Assembly: GCA_002482435.1 (NCBI GenBank)
Contig: DLFZ01000059.1
Location: 1-23,912, forward strand
Source of the DNA: Christensenella sp. UBA7707
Lineage (GTDB): Bacteria; Bacillota; Clostridia; Christensenellales; CAG-138
Reading direction: 5' to 3'
Length of the DNA stretch: 23,912 bases
Numbering within the stretch: position 1 is the first letter of the stretch; each line of letters opens with the position of its first letter. Shown piece after piece: positions 14,871 through 23,195 of this stretch. The position numbers were made by a program, and so were the translations under genes. The notes below the pieces were generated by a model. It did not search any database, was not told the DNA's origin, and saw only the letters and a program-made list of their open reading frames with translations.

Positions 14871-16670
14871 ATGAGCGAAAAAGATTTAAAAAACAACGTT
14901 TGTAAGAACGAAGAAACCGAAGTCAGACCGACCTGCGGACCCGACGGCGATAAGGGACAGTTTGCGCTCGACGATGCGCGGCGCATTAAGGTGCTTTCCC
15001 CGGGTATGCTCGTTTTTAAGCGTTTCGTACGCAACAAGCTGGCCATCACGGGCATCATCATCCTTGTTACGATGTTCGTGTTCTCCTTTGTATTGCCGCT
15101 GTTCATGCCTTACAGCGAATCGCAGGTGTTCAAACATGACGAGGCGATCCTCAAGGAGTTCGCAGGTGCGATGTATAATGAGGAGCTTCGCTATTTCCCT
15201 GTGGAGGGGCGCGAATTTTCAAAATCCGCGCAGGCGCAGTTCGTGCTTGCCCTCACCTCGAAAAGCGAAACCTTCACTTCGGGAACCGATTCGTTCACCT
15301 ATGTGCAGGAGGGCGATAATTTCTACATCATCAGCGGCACGAGCAAGGTTGCCGACATTGAAACTTTCGGCGGCAAATTTACGCTGAAGCCGGTTTCAAA
15401 CGCTTTCGTGCCGACCGATGCGTTCACCGATGCCTGCAGCGCAGCGATTAACGCAAAGCTTGATTCGTTCGACTTTGAAGGCAAAACCTACTTCATCGGC
15501 AAAAACGGAAAGAACTACACCGTGGGTACCATGGAAACCTTGGCTTTGGCGAGCCTTATGGTGTATGACGCTTACGAAGAAAAGGACGTCGCCCTTACGA
15601 CGAACTTCGATTTCCGTTATATTTCTGAGAACGCCATCAACGACGGACAGGCGAGCTTTGATTACGACGGCGCGCAATACACCATCGTAAACGACGGCGA
15701 TATCACCATCAGCAAAACCGAGAGTGGAACGAGCGTTCCTGTGGTGGGTGTCTCCAACATCCTTGTTTCGCCCATCCAAAACGGCGTGTTTTTGACGGCG
15801 GAATTCAAGGCCGTTGTCCGCGACGCGGTCATCAATAAGCTTGATAAATTTTCCTTCACCGACGAATCGGGCAAGGAAACCGAATATGTGATGGACCTTG
15901 TCCACAAAACCTACAACATCAAAACGCTTACCGTTTCGCGTTTGATTACCATGTACGAAGCGCCCTCAAGCGATCATTTCATGGGTACGGACGCGAACGG
16001 CATGGACGTGCTCGTGCGCTTGATGTACGGCGGCCGCGTGTCGCTGATGGTCGGCTTCGTGGTTGTGTTCCTTGAGCTTTTCATCGGCGTGATCATCGGC
16101 GGTATTTCCGGCTACTTCGGTGGCTGGGTGGATATGGCGTTGATGCGCTTTGTTGACTTGTTCAACAGCATTCCGTTCTACCCAATCGTGTTCATTTTGA
16201 GCGCGGCAATGGATAGCATGAATGTGGAAGCAACAGGGCGTATCTTCCTGTTGATGGCGGTTCTTGGCATCATGGGGTGGACGGGTATCGCGCGCGTGGT
16301 ACGCGGACAGATCCTCTCGCTTCGCGAGCAGGATTTCATGGTGGCTACCGAAGCGACGGGCATCCGCAACTCGCGTAGGATTTTCCGCCACCTGATCCCC
16401 AACGTCATGCCGCTTCTCATCGTGCAGGCGACCATGAGCCTTGGCGGTATCATCATCACGGAAGCGACGCTCTCCTTCTTGGGCTTGGGTGTAAAATACC
16501 CGCTCGCTTCTTGGGGCAGCATCATCAACGCGGCAAACAGCATTCACGTGCTCAAAGAATATGGCTTTATCTGGATTCCGGCCGGTCTGCTTATCGTGCT
16601 GACGGTGCTGGGCTTCAACTTCGTGGGCGACGGTCTTAGGGACGCGTTCGATCCCAAGATGAAAAGGTAG
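14871..16670 (+). CDS. DppC/OppC-type ABC permease with about 280-residue extracytoplasmic repeat insertion
   Basis: The second channel subunit, 599 residues against about 300 for the family. The N-terminal cytoplasmic part and TM1 (about 58-80) are normal. The usual core resumes at FMGTDANGMDVLVRLMYGGR (370-389) and continues through five membrane helices, with the EAA loop QDFMVATEATGIRNSRRIFR (487-506) and ending FVGDGLRDAFDP. Between these lies an insertion (about 84-364, bases 15120-15962) that should face outside. It looks repetitive: FVPTDAFTDACSAAINAKLD with SFDF...Y...YTVGT...SLMVYDAY (179-235) aligns with FLTAEFKAVVRDAVINKLDK then FSF...Y...YNIKT...RLITMYEA (307-364). A fainter copy is at 116-157. 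GGAGG (14861-14865) lies five bases before ATG 14871. No frameshift or stop interrupts it. Confidence 0.93.
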   Translation: MSEKDLKNNVCKNEETEVRPTCGPDGDKGQFALDDARRIKVLSPGMLVFKRFVRNKLAITGIIILVTMFVFSFVLPLFMPYSESQVFKHDEAILKEFAGAMYNEELRYFPVEGREFSKSAQAQFVLALTSKSETFTSGTDSFTYVQEGDNFYIISGTSKVADIETFGGKFTLKPVSNAFVPTDAFTDACSAAINAKLDSFDFEGKTYFIGKNGKNYTVGTMETLALASLMVYDAYEEKDVALTTNFDFRYISENAINDGQASFDYDGAQYTIVNDGDITISKTESGTSVPVVGVSNILVSPIQNGVFLTAEFKAVVRDAVINKLDKFSFTDESGKETEYVMDLVHKTYNIKTLTVSRLITMYEAPSSDHFMGTDANGMDVLVRLMYGGRVSLMVGFVVVFLELFIGVIIGGISGYFGGWVDMALMRFVDLFNSIPFYPIVFILSAAMDSMNVEATGRIFLLMAVLGIMGWTGIARVVRGQILSLREQDFMVATEATGIRNSRRIFRHLIPNVMPLLIVQATMSLGGIIITEATLSFLGLGVKYPLASWGSIINAANSIHVLKEYGFIWIPAGLLIVLTVLGFNFVGDGLRDAFDPKMKR

Positions 16671-16679
16671 GTGTGCATC

Positions 16680-17849
16680 ATGGCAATTTTCAGCAAAACC
16701 AAATCGCAGTCGAAAAAGGCCAACTACATTTCCGCACAGGAGTCCGCAAGGATTTCGCGTGAAAACAGGCGCATAACGAACAAGATCGAGCGCAAACGCA
16801 ATCGCAGGAATGTGCCGCCTTCCGAGTACCTTACGGAAATGAAGGACCCGCAAAACGTTGTGGAGTTCGACGATTTGCATACCTATTTCTTTACCGACAT
16901 CGGTACCGTAAAGGCTGTTGACGGCGTAACGTTCAGCGTTCCGCAGGGCAAAACCGTAGGCGTCGTGGGCGAATCCGGCTGCGGCAAATCGGTGACGAGC
17001 CTTTCTTTGATGCAGCTTGTGCAGCGCCCCCAAGGGCAGATCGTAAGCGGCGCCATTCGCGTAAACGCAGGCGACAAGGTGTACGACATCGCCAACACCC
17101 CCACGGAGATTATGGAACACATCCGCGGCAACTACGTTTCCATGATTTTCCAAGAGCCCATGACAAGCCTTAACCCGGTGTTCCGCGCCGGTGCGCAGAT
17201 CGACGAGGTCATCAAGCTCCATAACCCCGAAATGACCGACGAGGCCGTTAAGCAACGTACGCTTGAAATGCTCGAACTTGTGAACATCGCCAACAAAGAA
17301 GGCGTGTACATGATGTACCCGCACGAGCTTTCGGGTGGTATGCGCCAAAGAATTATGATCGCGATGGCGCTTGCCTGTAACCCCAAGCTTATCATTGCGG
17401 ACGAACCGACCACCGCGCTCGACGTAACGATTCAGGCGCAGATCCTCGATCTTTTGAGGAATCTTAAGGATAAAATCAATTCGAGCATCATGCTCATCAC
17501 GCATGACCTTGGCGTGGTTGCGGACATGGCGGACTATGTGGTTGTTATGTACGCGGGCAAGATTGTGGAAAAGGGTACTGCGGAGGAGGTGTTTTTGCAC
17601 CCGTCGCACCCGTACACCATCGGCCTCATGGCTTCCAAGCCCGTCGTTGGCAGGGAGATCGACCGACTTTACAGCATTCCCGGCACGGTTCCAAACCCCA
17701 TCAACATGCCGGATTACTGCTATTTTAAAGACCGCTGCGAACGTTGCATCGCTGAATGCTCCGGCCAATATCCGCCGGAGATCAAGCTGAGCGATACGCA
17801 CTTTGTAAGCTGCTATCTGTACGCCGGCAAGGAGGAATCCGACAAATGA
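16680..17849 (+). CDS. Peptide ABC transporter ATP-binding protein, DppD/OppD type, with basic N-terminal extension
   Basis: A 389-residue cytoplasmic ATPase. Motifs: Walker A GESGCGKS (97-104), Q loop Gln158, signature LSGGM (217-221), Walker B LIIADEP (237-243), switch His275. The C-terminal oligopeptide-transporter domain carries the conserved cysteines Cys347, 353, 356, 360 and 378; an iron-sulfur cluster has been described at such a site in a mycobacterial OppD. The family usually begins near residue 60 (VVEFDDLHTYFF). Here an extra 60 residues, rich in Lys, Arg, Ser and Asn, come first. ATG 16680 is preferred (AGGTG six bases upstream) over an in-frame GTG at 16671 that directly abuts the upstream stop. 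Confidence 0.95.
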   Translation: MAIFSKTKSQSKKANYISAQESARISRENRRITNKIERKRNRRNVPPSEYLTEMKDPQNVVEFDDLHTYFFTDIGTVKAVDGVTFSVPQGKTVGVVGESGCGKSVTSLSLMQLVQRPQGQIVSGAIRVNAGDKVYDIANTPTEIMEHIRGNYVSMIFQEPMTSLNPVFRAGAQIDEVIKLHNPEMTDEAVKQRTLEMLELVNIANKEGVYMMYPHELSGGMRQRIMIAMALACNPKLIIADEPTTALDVTIQAQILDLLRNLKDKINSSIMLITHDLGVVADMADYVVVMYAGKIVEKGTAEEVFLHPSHPYTIGLMASKPVVGREIDRLYSIPGTVPNPINMPDYCYFKDRCERCIAECSGQYPPEIKLSDTHFVSCYLYAGKEESDK

Positions 17850-18826
17850 GCGAGCATGTCGAAAACGTTCTTGAGGTCAAGAATTTAAAGAAATACTATC
17901 CCATCAAGGCCGGCATGTTCGGCAAGGTCGTGGGTCAGGTGCGTGCGGTGGATGGCGTGAGCTTTAACATCAAGCGCGGCACGACGATGGGCCTTGTGGG
18001 CGAGTCCGGCTGCGGCAAAACCACCGTGGGCAAAACGGTGCTGCGGTTGCACGACATTACCGACGGCGAAGTGAACTTTGAGGGCAAAAACATCCGCACG
18101 ATCCACAGAAAAGATCTGCGTCTGCTCCGTCCAAAATTTCAGATGATCTTTCAGGATCCGTACTCGAGCCTTTCCCCGCGTATGCCGGTCGTTGAGATCA
18201 TTGGCGAGGCGGTGCGCGAGCACGGCATCGTACCCAAAAATGAGTTCAACGAGTACATCGAGCGCATCATGTGCTCCTGCGGCTTGCAGCCCTATCATAA
18301 GGACCGCTACCCGCACGAATTTTCCGGAGGTCAGAGGCAGAGAATATGCATTGCGCGCGCGCTGGCGCTTAACCCCGATTTTATCGTGTGTGACGAGCCT
18401 GTTTCGGCGCTCGACGTTTCCATTCAGGCGCAGATCATCAACCTTTTGGAGGATCTCCAAAAGCAATTTGGGCTTGCGTACCTGTTCATCTCGCATGACC
18501 TTTCCGTGGTGGAGCATATCTCCGATACGGTAGGCGTTATGTACTTGGGCGATATGGTGGAATACGGCGACAAGAAGGAAATCTTCAAAAGCCCGCTGCA
18601 TCCGTATACCAAGGCGCTGTTCTCTGCGATTCCGGTTCCGGATCCGACGGTGAAAATGAAGCGCATCATCCTCGAAGGCAGCATTCCTTCTCCCGCCAAC
18701 CCGCCTTCTGGCTGTAAGTTCCACACCCGCTGCCGTGAGTGCATGGACATTTGCAGCAAGGAAATTCCTAAGCCCTACTACGCGAGCGAAAATCATTTTG
18801 TATCGTGCCATTTGTACAACAAATAA
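17846..18826 (+). CDS. Peptide ABC transporter ATP-binding protein, DppF/OppF type
   Basis: A 326-residue second ATPase of the importer, normal length. Motifs: Walker A GESGCGKT (52-59), Q loop Gln103, signature FSGGQ (159-163), Walker B with DEP (183-185) and switch His217. The C-terminal peptide-transporter domain has [16 protein letters not shown] and a late Cys321. The start ATG overlaps the previous stop as ATGA, and GGAGG (17831-17835) lies ten bases before it, so the two ATPases are translationally coupled. The frame is open further upstream within the previous gene, but that part is not homologous to the family. Confidence 0.96.
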   Translation: MSEHVENVLEVKNLKKYYPIKAGMFGKVVGQVRAVDGVSFNIKRGTTMGLVGESGCGKTTVGKTVLRLHDITDGEVNFEGKNIRTIHRKDLRLLRPKFQMIFQDPYSSLSPRMPVVEIIGEAVREHGIVPKNEFNEYIERIMCSCGLQPYHKDRYPHEFSGGQRQRICIARALALNPDFIVCDEPVSALDVSIQAQIINLLEDLQKQFGLAYLFISHDLSVVEHISDTVGVMYLGDMVEYGDKKEIFKSPLHPYTKALFSAIPVPDPTVKMKRIILEGSIPSPANPPSGCKFHTRCRECMDICSKEIPKPYYASENHFVSCHLYNK

Positions 18827-18844
18827 AGCACGGGAAAGCAGCGC

Positions 18845-19117
18845 ATGGCAAAAGAGCGAAAAACCTATGAGGATGACGACGGCCGCGTCGTTGCCAAAAT
18901 GAACGTCGAGGGGATGCCGTGGTACCGACCAGGCCCCAAGGACGATCAAAAAGCCGTGCCGCAGCAAAGCGCAGGCGCAAGCCGCGAGCCGCTCACACGG
19001 CGGGAAACGCTTTTGATCATGTTGCAATCCATGAAATGGGCGCTGCTGTTTTCGCTTGTTTTCAGCGCCATTATGGTTGCGTTTGTGCTGTTTTGTGTGC
19101 TGGTGTGGTTTAAATAG
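18845..19117 (+). CDS. Small single-helix membrane protein at the end of the transporter operon
   Basis: A 90-residue product with no family I recognise. The first 55 residues are hydrophilic (DDDGRVVAKMNVEGMPWYRP, then a Gln/Ser/Ala-rich part), followed by one hydrophobic segment (about 60-88) that runs almost to the C-terminus. It starts 18 bases after the ATPase stop with GGGAAAG upstream, and the next small gene starts two bases after its stop, so it belongs to the same transcript. It could be an accessory of the transporter, or merely share its promoter. Coding is supported by spacing, ribosome site and a clean charged-then-hydrophobic composition. Confidence 0.75.
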   Translation: MAKERKTYEDDDGRVVAKMNVEGMPWYRPGPKDDQKAVPQQSAGASREPLTRRETLLIMLQSMKWALLFSLVFSAIMVAFVLFCVLVWFK

Positions 19118-19119
19118 GT

Positions 19120-19338
19120 ATGGATATCATCAATTACAAAAAGCATGTCTTACCCTGCCCGCATTGCGGCAAAGATGTGCTCGACCATATGGATAACTGC
19201 CCGCATTGCGGCGGGCAGCTCAGAAAGCAGTTTGACGAGGAAAAGCTCAAGCGCTTCAAGCGCGTCGCCAACATCATCGGTATCCTGATCTCCGCCGTGT
19301 GTCTGGTGCTCATCCTTGCAAACCGCTGTACCGCGTGA
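19120..19338 (+). CDS. Small zinc-ribbon membrane protein
   Basis: A 72-residue product. Two CPHC knuckles (13-16 and 27-30) form a complete zinc ribbon, followed by a charged helix (about 35-48) and one membrane helix (about 49-67). This zinc-ribbon-plus-TM arrangement is common in small uncharacterised bacterial membrane proteins; no function follows from it. The start lies two bases after the upstream stop without a good ribosome site, suggesting translational coupling. A terminator 11 bases downstream closes the operon. Confidence 0.8.
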   Translation: MDIINYKKHVLPCPHCGKDVLDHMDNCPHCGGQLRKQFDEEKLKRFKRVANIIGILISAVCLVLILANRCTA

Positions 19339-19348
19339 TAGAATAAAT

Positions 19349-19383
19349 GCCGCCGGTCTTTCCGGCGGCACTTTCTTATTTTG
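19349..19383 (+). terminator. Rho-independent terminator ending the transporter operon
   Basis: A perfect 8-bp stem GCCGCCGG/CCGGCGGC with loop TCTTT, followed by the T-rich tract ACTTTCTTATTTT. Confidence 0.85.
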
Positions 19384-19409
19384 ATTTATCAAATTTCATT
19401 GAGGGCGTC

Positions 19410-20696
19410 ATGAACAAAAAACTATGGACGCATGACTTTACCATTTTAACGCTTGGTACGGTCGTGAACATGTTTGGCAACGCCATTTCGGGCTTTGCTC
19501 TGGGGCTGTTGGTGCTTGACTATACCAACTCTACCATGCTCTACTCGATCTATCTTGTTTGCAACAATCTGCCAAGGGTCATCATGCCGCTTATCGCAGG
19601 GCCGTACCTCGACAGGTTTTCCCGCAAACGCCTTATTTACATACTTAACTTTTTTGCAGCGGGGCTTTATGTGGCGGTGAGCCTGCTTGTTGGAAAGGGG
19701 CTTTTGAGCTACCCGATCATTCTTCTGTTCGCGATGTTTGTCGGCACGATAGATAGCGTCTATTCCGTGTCATACGACAGCTTTTATCCCATGCTCATAA
19801 GTGAAGGAAATTTCTCCAAGGCTTATTCCGTGAGCAGCCTTATCTATCCGCTTGCCACCACCATTATGGTACCCGTCGCAGGCGTCGCGTACAGTACCGT
19901 AGGCATTATGCCGCTTTTTATTTTCAACGCAGCAACGTTTTTTATCGCGGCGCTTTTGCAAACGCGCATCCGCGCGCAGGAAACGCACATGAAAGAAGCA
20001 AAAAAGACCGGCTTCAGCCTCAAACGCTATGCGGATGACTTTAAGTTTGGTCTTTCGTACCTTCGCTCCGAAAAAGGGCTTGCCACCATTACAATTTACT
20101 TCTGCGTATCCACACTCGTGAGCGGCGCGGCGGGCGCGCTCCTTCTCCCGTTTTTTAAGTCGCATACATTTGTGGTGCCGGAATCGCTCAACTTCATCAT
20201 GCGCTTTGTGAAAACCGAGGATGGGCTTGGCGTGGGCATTTACTCGCTCATCATGAGCATTGCCACGTTCGGCAGGCTCATTGGCGGCATGGTGCACTAC
20301 AAATTCCACTATCCGGTGGATAAAAAGTTTTACATCGCGCTGTTTGTGTATGCAAGCCTTTGCTTTATCGAAGGAAGCTACCTTTATATGCCGGTAGCCG
20401 CCATGCTTGTGATGGAGCTTTGCTCAGGGTTGCTCGGCGTCACCTCGTTTAACATCCGCATTTCGGCTACGCAAAACTATGTAAAGGATGAAGTGCGCGG
20501 CAGGTTCAACGGCATTTTCTCCATGGTCAACATGCTCGGCATGATCGCAGGGCAGCTGCTCGCGGGCGGGCTTAGCACGGCCATGCAGCCCCGTACCATT
20601 ATTGTTCTTCTTTACGCATGCAACCTTGTCGCGGTATACTTGATCATGTTCCGCAACCGCGAGCATGTAAAGCTGATTTACAACCGTCAGGTGTAA
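19410..20696 (+). CDS. MFS transporter, drug-exporter-like
   Basis: A 428-residue major-facilitator protein with about 12 membrane helices. Helix 1 begins LTLGTVVNMFGNAISGFALG. Motif A appears as GPYLDRFSRKRLI between helices 2 and 3. The segment SATQNYVKDEVRGRFNGIFS in the second half is typical of the macrolide-efflux-like MFS_3 group. The substrate is unknown. ATG 19410 is chosen because the upstream in-frame ATG (19347) lies in the preceding terminator; GAGGG (19401-19405) is present, though rather close. The gene follows the transporter operon after its terminator, but no clear promoter was found. Confidence 0.92.
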   Translation: MNKKLWTHDFTILTLGTVVNMFGNAISGFALGLLVLDYTNSTMLYSIYLVCNNLPRVIMPLIAGPYLDRFSRKRLIYILNFFAAGLYVAVSLLVGKGLLSYPIILLFAMFVGTIDSVYSVSYDSFYPMLISEGNFSKAYSVSSLIYPLATTIMVPVAGVAYSTVGIMPLFIFNAATFFIAALLQTRIRAQETHMKEAKKTGFSLKRYADDFKFGLSYLRSEKGLATITIYFCVSTLVSGAAGALLLPFFKSHTFVVPESLNFIMRFVKTEDGLGVGIYSLIMSIATFGRLIGGMVHYKFHYPVDKKFYIALFVYASLCFIEGSYLYMPVAAMLVMELCSGLLGVTSFNIRISATQNYVKDEVRGRFNGIFSMVNMLGMIAGQLLAGGLSTAMQPRTIIVLLYACNLVAVYLIMFRNREHVKLIYNRQV

Positions 20697-20736
20697 GCGC
20701 CAAATTTCTCCGCTTCAAGCGGGAGGGATACAAACT

Positions 20737-21429
20737 GTGCTCGGTACCATCGTAAACGCCGCGCCCATCGTGGCGGGCAGCCTCATTGGGCTGCTTTTTA
20801 AAAAGGGTTTTTCTAAAAAGATTGCGGACGCCGTGATGACCGGCCTTGCGCTGTGCGTGCTCTACATCGGCGTGAGCGGCGCACTCGAAGGGCAGCATGT
20901 GCTTGCGGTAATCCTCTCCATGGTCGTGGGCGGTATCGCGGGCACGCTTCTCGACTTGGACGCACGGCTCAAGAAACTTGGCGACCGTATCGAGGCACGC
21001 ATCAAAAACGGCGCGCAATCAGGTTTTTCTAACGGCCTTGTGACAGCGAGCCTTCTTTATTGTGTAGGTGCAATGGCCATTCTCGGTGCGCTTGCAAGCG
21101 GCCTTCGCGGCGACCACAGCATTTTGTACACGAAATCACTTTTGGACTTCATTTCCGCCATCGTGCTTGCTGCAACACTCGGTATGGGCGTAGCCTTTTC
21201 GGCCGTGCCGGTACTCATGTACCAAGGGCTGATTACGCTTCTCGCCCAGTTTGTGGCGCCCGTGCTCAATGATGTGGCAGTCGCGGACATGACGTGTACG
21301 GGTTCGCTCCTTTTGATTGCGCTCGGGCTCAACATGCTCGGCGTGACGAAGATCAAGGTGATGAATTATGTGCCGGGCATCTTCCTTGCGCTGGGCTTCA
21401 GTGCGCTCATGGCGCTGTTACCGGCATAA
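20737..21429 (+). CDS. DUF554 family membrane protein (YdfK-like)
   Basis: A 230-residue integral membrane protein. The opening LGTIVNAAPIVAGSLIGLLF and the later LVTASLLYCVGAMAILGAL, LYTKSLLDFISAI and NMLGVTKIKVMNYVPGIFLA match the DUF554 family, whose function is unknown. About seven hydrophobic helices are visible. The start is GTG, fixed by GGGAGGG (20721-20727) nine bases upstream; no ATG is placed to give a full first helix. A small hairpin (20708-20725) covers part of that ribosome site. It lies 40 bases after the MFS gene and is probably cotranscribed with it, ending at the terminator at 21478. Confidence 0.9.
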   Translation: MLGTIVNAAPIVAGSLIGLLFKKGFSKKIADAVMTGLALCVLYIGVSGALEGQHVLAVILSMVVGGIAGTLLDLDARLKKLGDRIEARIKNGAQSGFSNGLVTASLLYCVGAMAILGALASGLRGDHSILYTKSLLDFISAIVLAATLGMGVAFSAVPVLMYQGLITLLAQFVAPVLNDVAVADMTCTGSLLLIALGLNMLGVTKIKVMNYVPGIFLALGFSALMALLPA

Positions 21430-21477
21430 TGCGTTTTCTCATTTCCCGGGGAATTTATCGGATTCGACAGCAAATAT

Positions 21478-21515
21478 AAAAACCGGTGCAAAGCATTGTC
21501 TTTGCACCGGTTTTT
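21478..21515. terminator. Bidirectional rho-independent terminator
   Basis: A perfect 16-bp stem (five A, CCGGTGCAAAG and the complement ending in five T) with a six-base loop. It lies between the convergent DUF554 and short-chain dehydrogenase genes and should serve both. Confidence 0.92.
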
Positions 21516-21529
21516 GGCTTACCTTGCGC

Positions 21530-22321
21530 CTATGTGTTCAGCCATTTCTTTTGTGCCTGTGTCCATCTATGGTAAACCAATCGCGCCGCGAGCACGGGGG
21601 GGACCATGCGTGAAAGCGCGGACAGCGCGCGGTTTACAAGACCGGGTACATACACGCGCTTGCCTTTGAGCGCGCGGTCGATGGTGTTTTTGGCAATGGT
21701 GCCAAGGCTGTTGGAAGTAATGCGTCCCCAAACGCCCTGCGCCTCGATGCCCGAAAGCGCCTCCATGGTGGTGGGCATGCCGCCCGGGCAAAGCGCAAGT
21801 ACATTTACATTTTCGTGTTTGAGCTCCTGCCCGAGAGCAATGGAAAAATCCAAAAGAAAGCGCTTGCTTGCAGCGTAGGTCGCCTTAAGCGGCATGGGGC
21901 AAACGGAAGCAAGGCTGCAAACGTTGACCACCGTAAATGCCGCGTCTCTCGCGCGCCGTTCGAGCGCCGCGTGCGTTACGAGCAAGGTCGCCTCTATGTT
22001 GAGCCGTACAATGGTCATGAGCCGTGCGCTGTCGCGTTCAAGAAAGCCGCCTTCAAAGTCCACACCTGCGATGTTCAGAAGCATATCAATGGGCTCTTGA
22101 ACGCGCTCGATCTCTTGAAACAAAGCTTGCACCTTGCCGCAGTTCGTAAGGTCGCATGCGAAGGTATGAACCTTCGCGCCGTGGGCGAGAGCAATGCCGC
22201 GTTCAATTCGCCTAAGCCCATTTTCGTCCCGGTCGGTAAGAAAAAGGGTGTACCCACGCCGCGCGCATTCCATCGCCATCGCGCGCCCAAGCCCGCCCGA
22301 AGCACCTGTAATCAAAACCAT
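21530..22321 (-). CDS. Short-chain dehydrogenase/reductase (SDR), classical type
   Basis: A 263-residue Rossmann-fold oxidoreductase. The cofactor motif is TGASGGLG (5-12). Asp30 at the end of strand 2 suggests a preference for NAD(H). The N-x-AG element reads NIAG (83-86), and the catalytic residues are Ser136, Tyr149 and Lys153 in YAASK. After LALCPGGMPTTM comes a variable C-terminal region with a basic end. The substrate cannot be predicted. ATG 22321 is chosen because GGAGG lies just upstream and the first strand then begins at once; the frame is open further but overlaps the preceding gene. It follows the next SDR gene by 28 bases in one operon. Confidence 0.92.
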   Translation of the reverse strand: MVLITGASGGLGRAMAMECARRGYTLFLTDRDENGLRRIERGIALAHGAKVHTFACDLTNCGKVQALFQEIERVQEPIDMLLNIAGVDFEGGFLERDSARLMTIVRLNIEATLLVTHAALERRARDAAFTVVNVCSLASVCPMPLKATYAASKRFLLDFSIALGQELKHENVNVLALCPGGMPTTMEALSGIEAQGVWGRITSNSLGTIAKNTIDRALKGKRVYVPGLVNRALSALSRMVPPVLAARLVYHRWTQAQKKWLNT

Positions 22322-22349
22322 AAAAACCTCCTTTAGGCGTAAGGGTTTG

Positions 22350-23195
22350 TTAAAAGCGAATGCCGCAATAACGCTCGCACAGCGAAAACACACGTGCCGC
22401 GGCTTGCTCGTCTTTTGCAAAGCGGCTATATGGGCGCTCCAAACAGCGGTAATAGTAAAAACCTTCTGGAGCGGGCGCTGCGGACGCAAGTTGTACATAT
22501 GTTTGCGCGGGCAAATCCGGTGTGCAGCCGCCGCGCCGCCTAAGCTCCCATACAAAGCGCACGAGGCCGCCGGTTTGCTTCATGCCGATTTTGGTGTTCA
22601 CAAGCCCGGGGTCAACCACGTAAGCACGAATGTGCTCTTTTTCAAAGCGGCGGTTGAACGCTTGCGCAAAAAGCATGCCGAGAAGCTTTGTATGCTTGTA
22701 GGCGGTGAGGCAGTGGTAACGGCGCTCGAGCATGATATCGTCAAAGCGTGGCCGTATGTGCTTGTGCGAATTGCTGCCCGTAAAAAGTACCCTGCCGTTT
22801 GCAGCTTTGAGGCAGTCGAGAAGCTTGTGGGTGAAAAGTACGCCCGCAAGCAGGTTGAGCGCAAACTGCTGCTCGTAGCCTTCGGCGGTGGTGGTATAAA
22901 CGCTTCGTACGCCGCCCGCGTTGTTAACGAGCACCTCAAGCTTGCCCTCGCATGCTTCGCAGAGGTAAGCGCTCACCTTGTTGGCCGCTTTTACGACCTC
23001 ACTTTGGTGAATGAGGTCTGCCGCAAAATATTCCGTTTGCGCGCCCGAGATAAGCACTTGGAGCTCCTGACGTGCGCGCTCGCAGCTTCGTTCGTCGCGC
23101 CCAATGCCGATCACGCGCCATCCAAGCGAAGCAAATGCCTTTGCGGTTGCAAAACCGATGCCAGATGTGGCTCCCGTGATAACAGCAGTTTTCAT
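22350..23195 (-). CDS. Short-chain dehydrogenase/reductase, retinol-dehydrogenase-like subgroup
   Basis: A 281-residue SDR distinct from its neighbour. Motifs are TGATSGIG (8-15), Asp60-Leu, NNAG (91-94), a Ser at 141-143, Tyr166 and Lys170 in YKHTK. The longer gap between Ser and Tyr, with FDDIMLERRYHCLTAYKHTK, resembles the retinol-dehydrogenase/WWOX-like group, in which the same layout is used. Arg33 after strand 2 is compatible with NADP(H). The substrate is unknown. ATG 23195 has GGAGG about eight bases upstream and overlaps the stop of the previous gene as ATGA, so translation is coupled. The C-terminus is Cys- and Tyr-rich. Confidence 0.92.
   Translation of the reverse strand: MKTAVITGATSGIGFATAKAFASLGWRVIGIGRDERSCERARQELQVLISGAQTEYFAADLIHQSEVVKAANKVSAYLCEACEGKLEVLVNNAGGVRSVYTTTAEGYEQQFALNLLAGVLFTHKLLDCLKAANGRVLFTGSNSHKHIRPRFDDIMLERRYHCLTAYKHTKLLGMLFAQAFNRRFEKEHIRAYVVDPGLVNTKIGMKQTGGLVRFVWELRRRGGCTPDLPAQTYVQLASAAPAPEGFYYYRCLERPYSRFAKDEQAAARVFSLCERYCGIRF

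Noticed and set aside
15966..17801. A 611-codon open frame on the minus strand opposite DppC and DppD
   Set aside because: Its translation is His/Arg-rich and without family motifs; the plus strand encodes unmistakable permease and ATPase motifs across the same bases.
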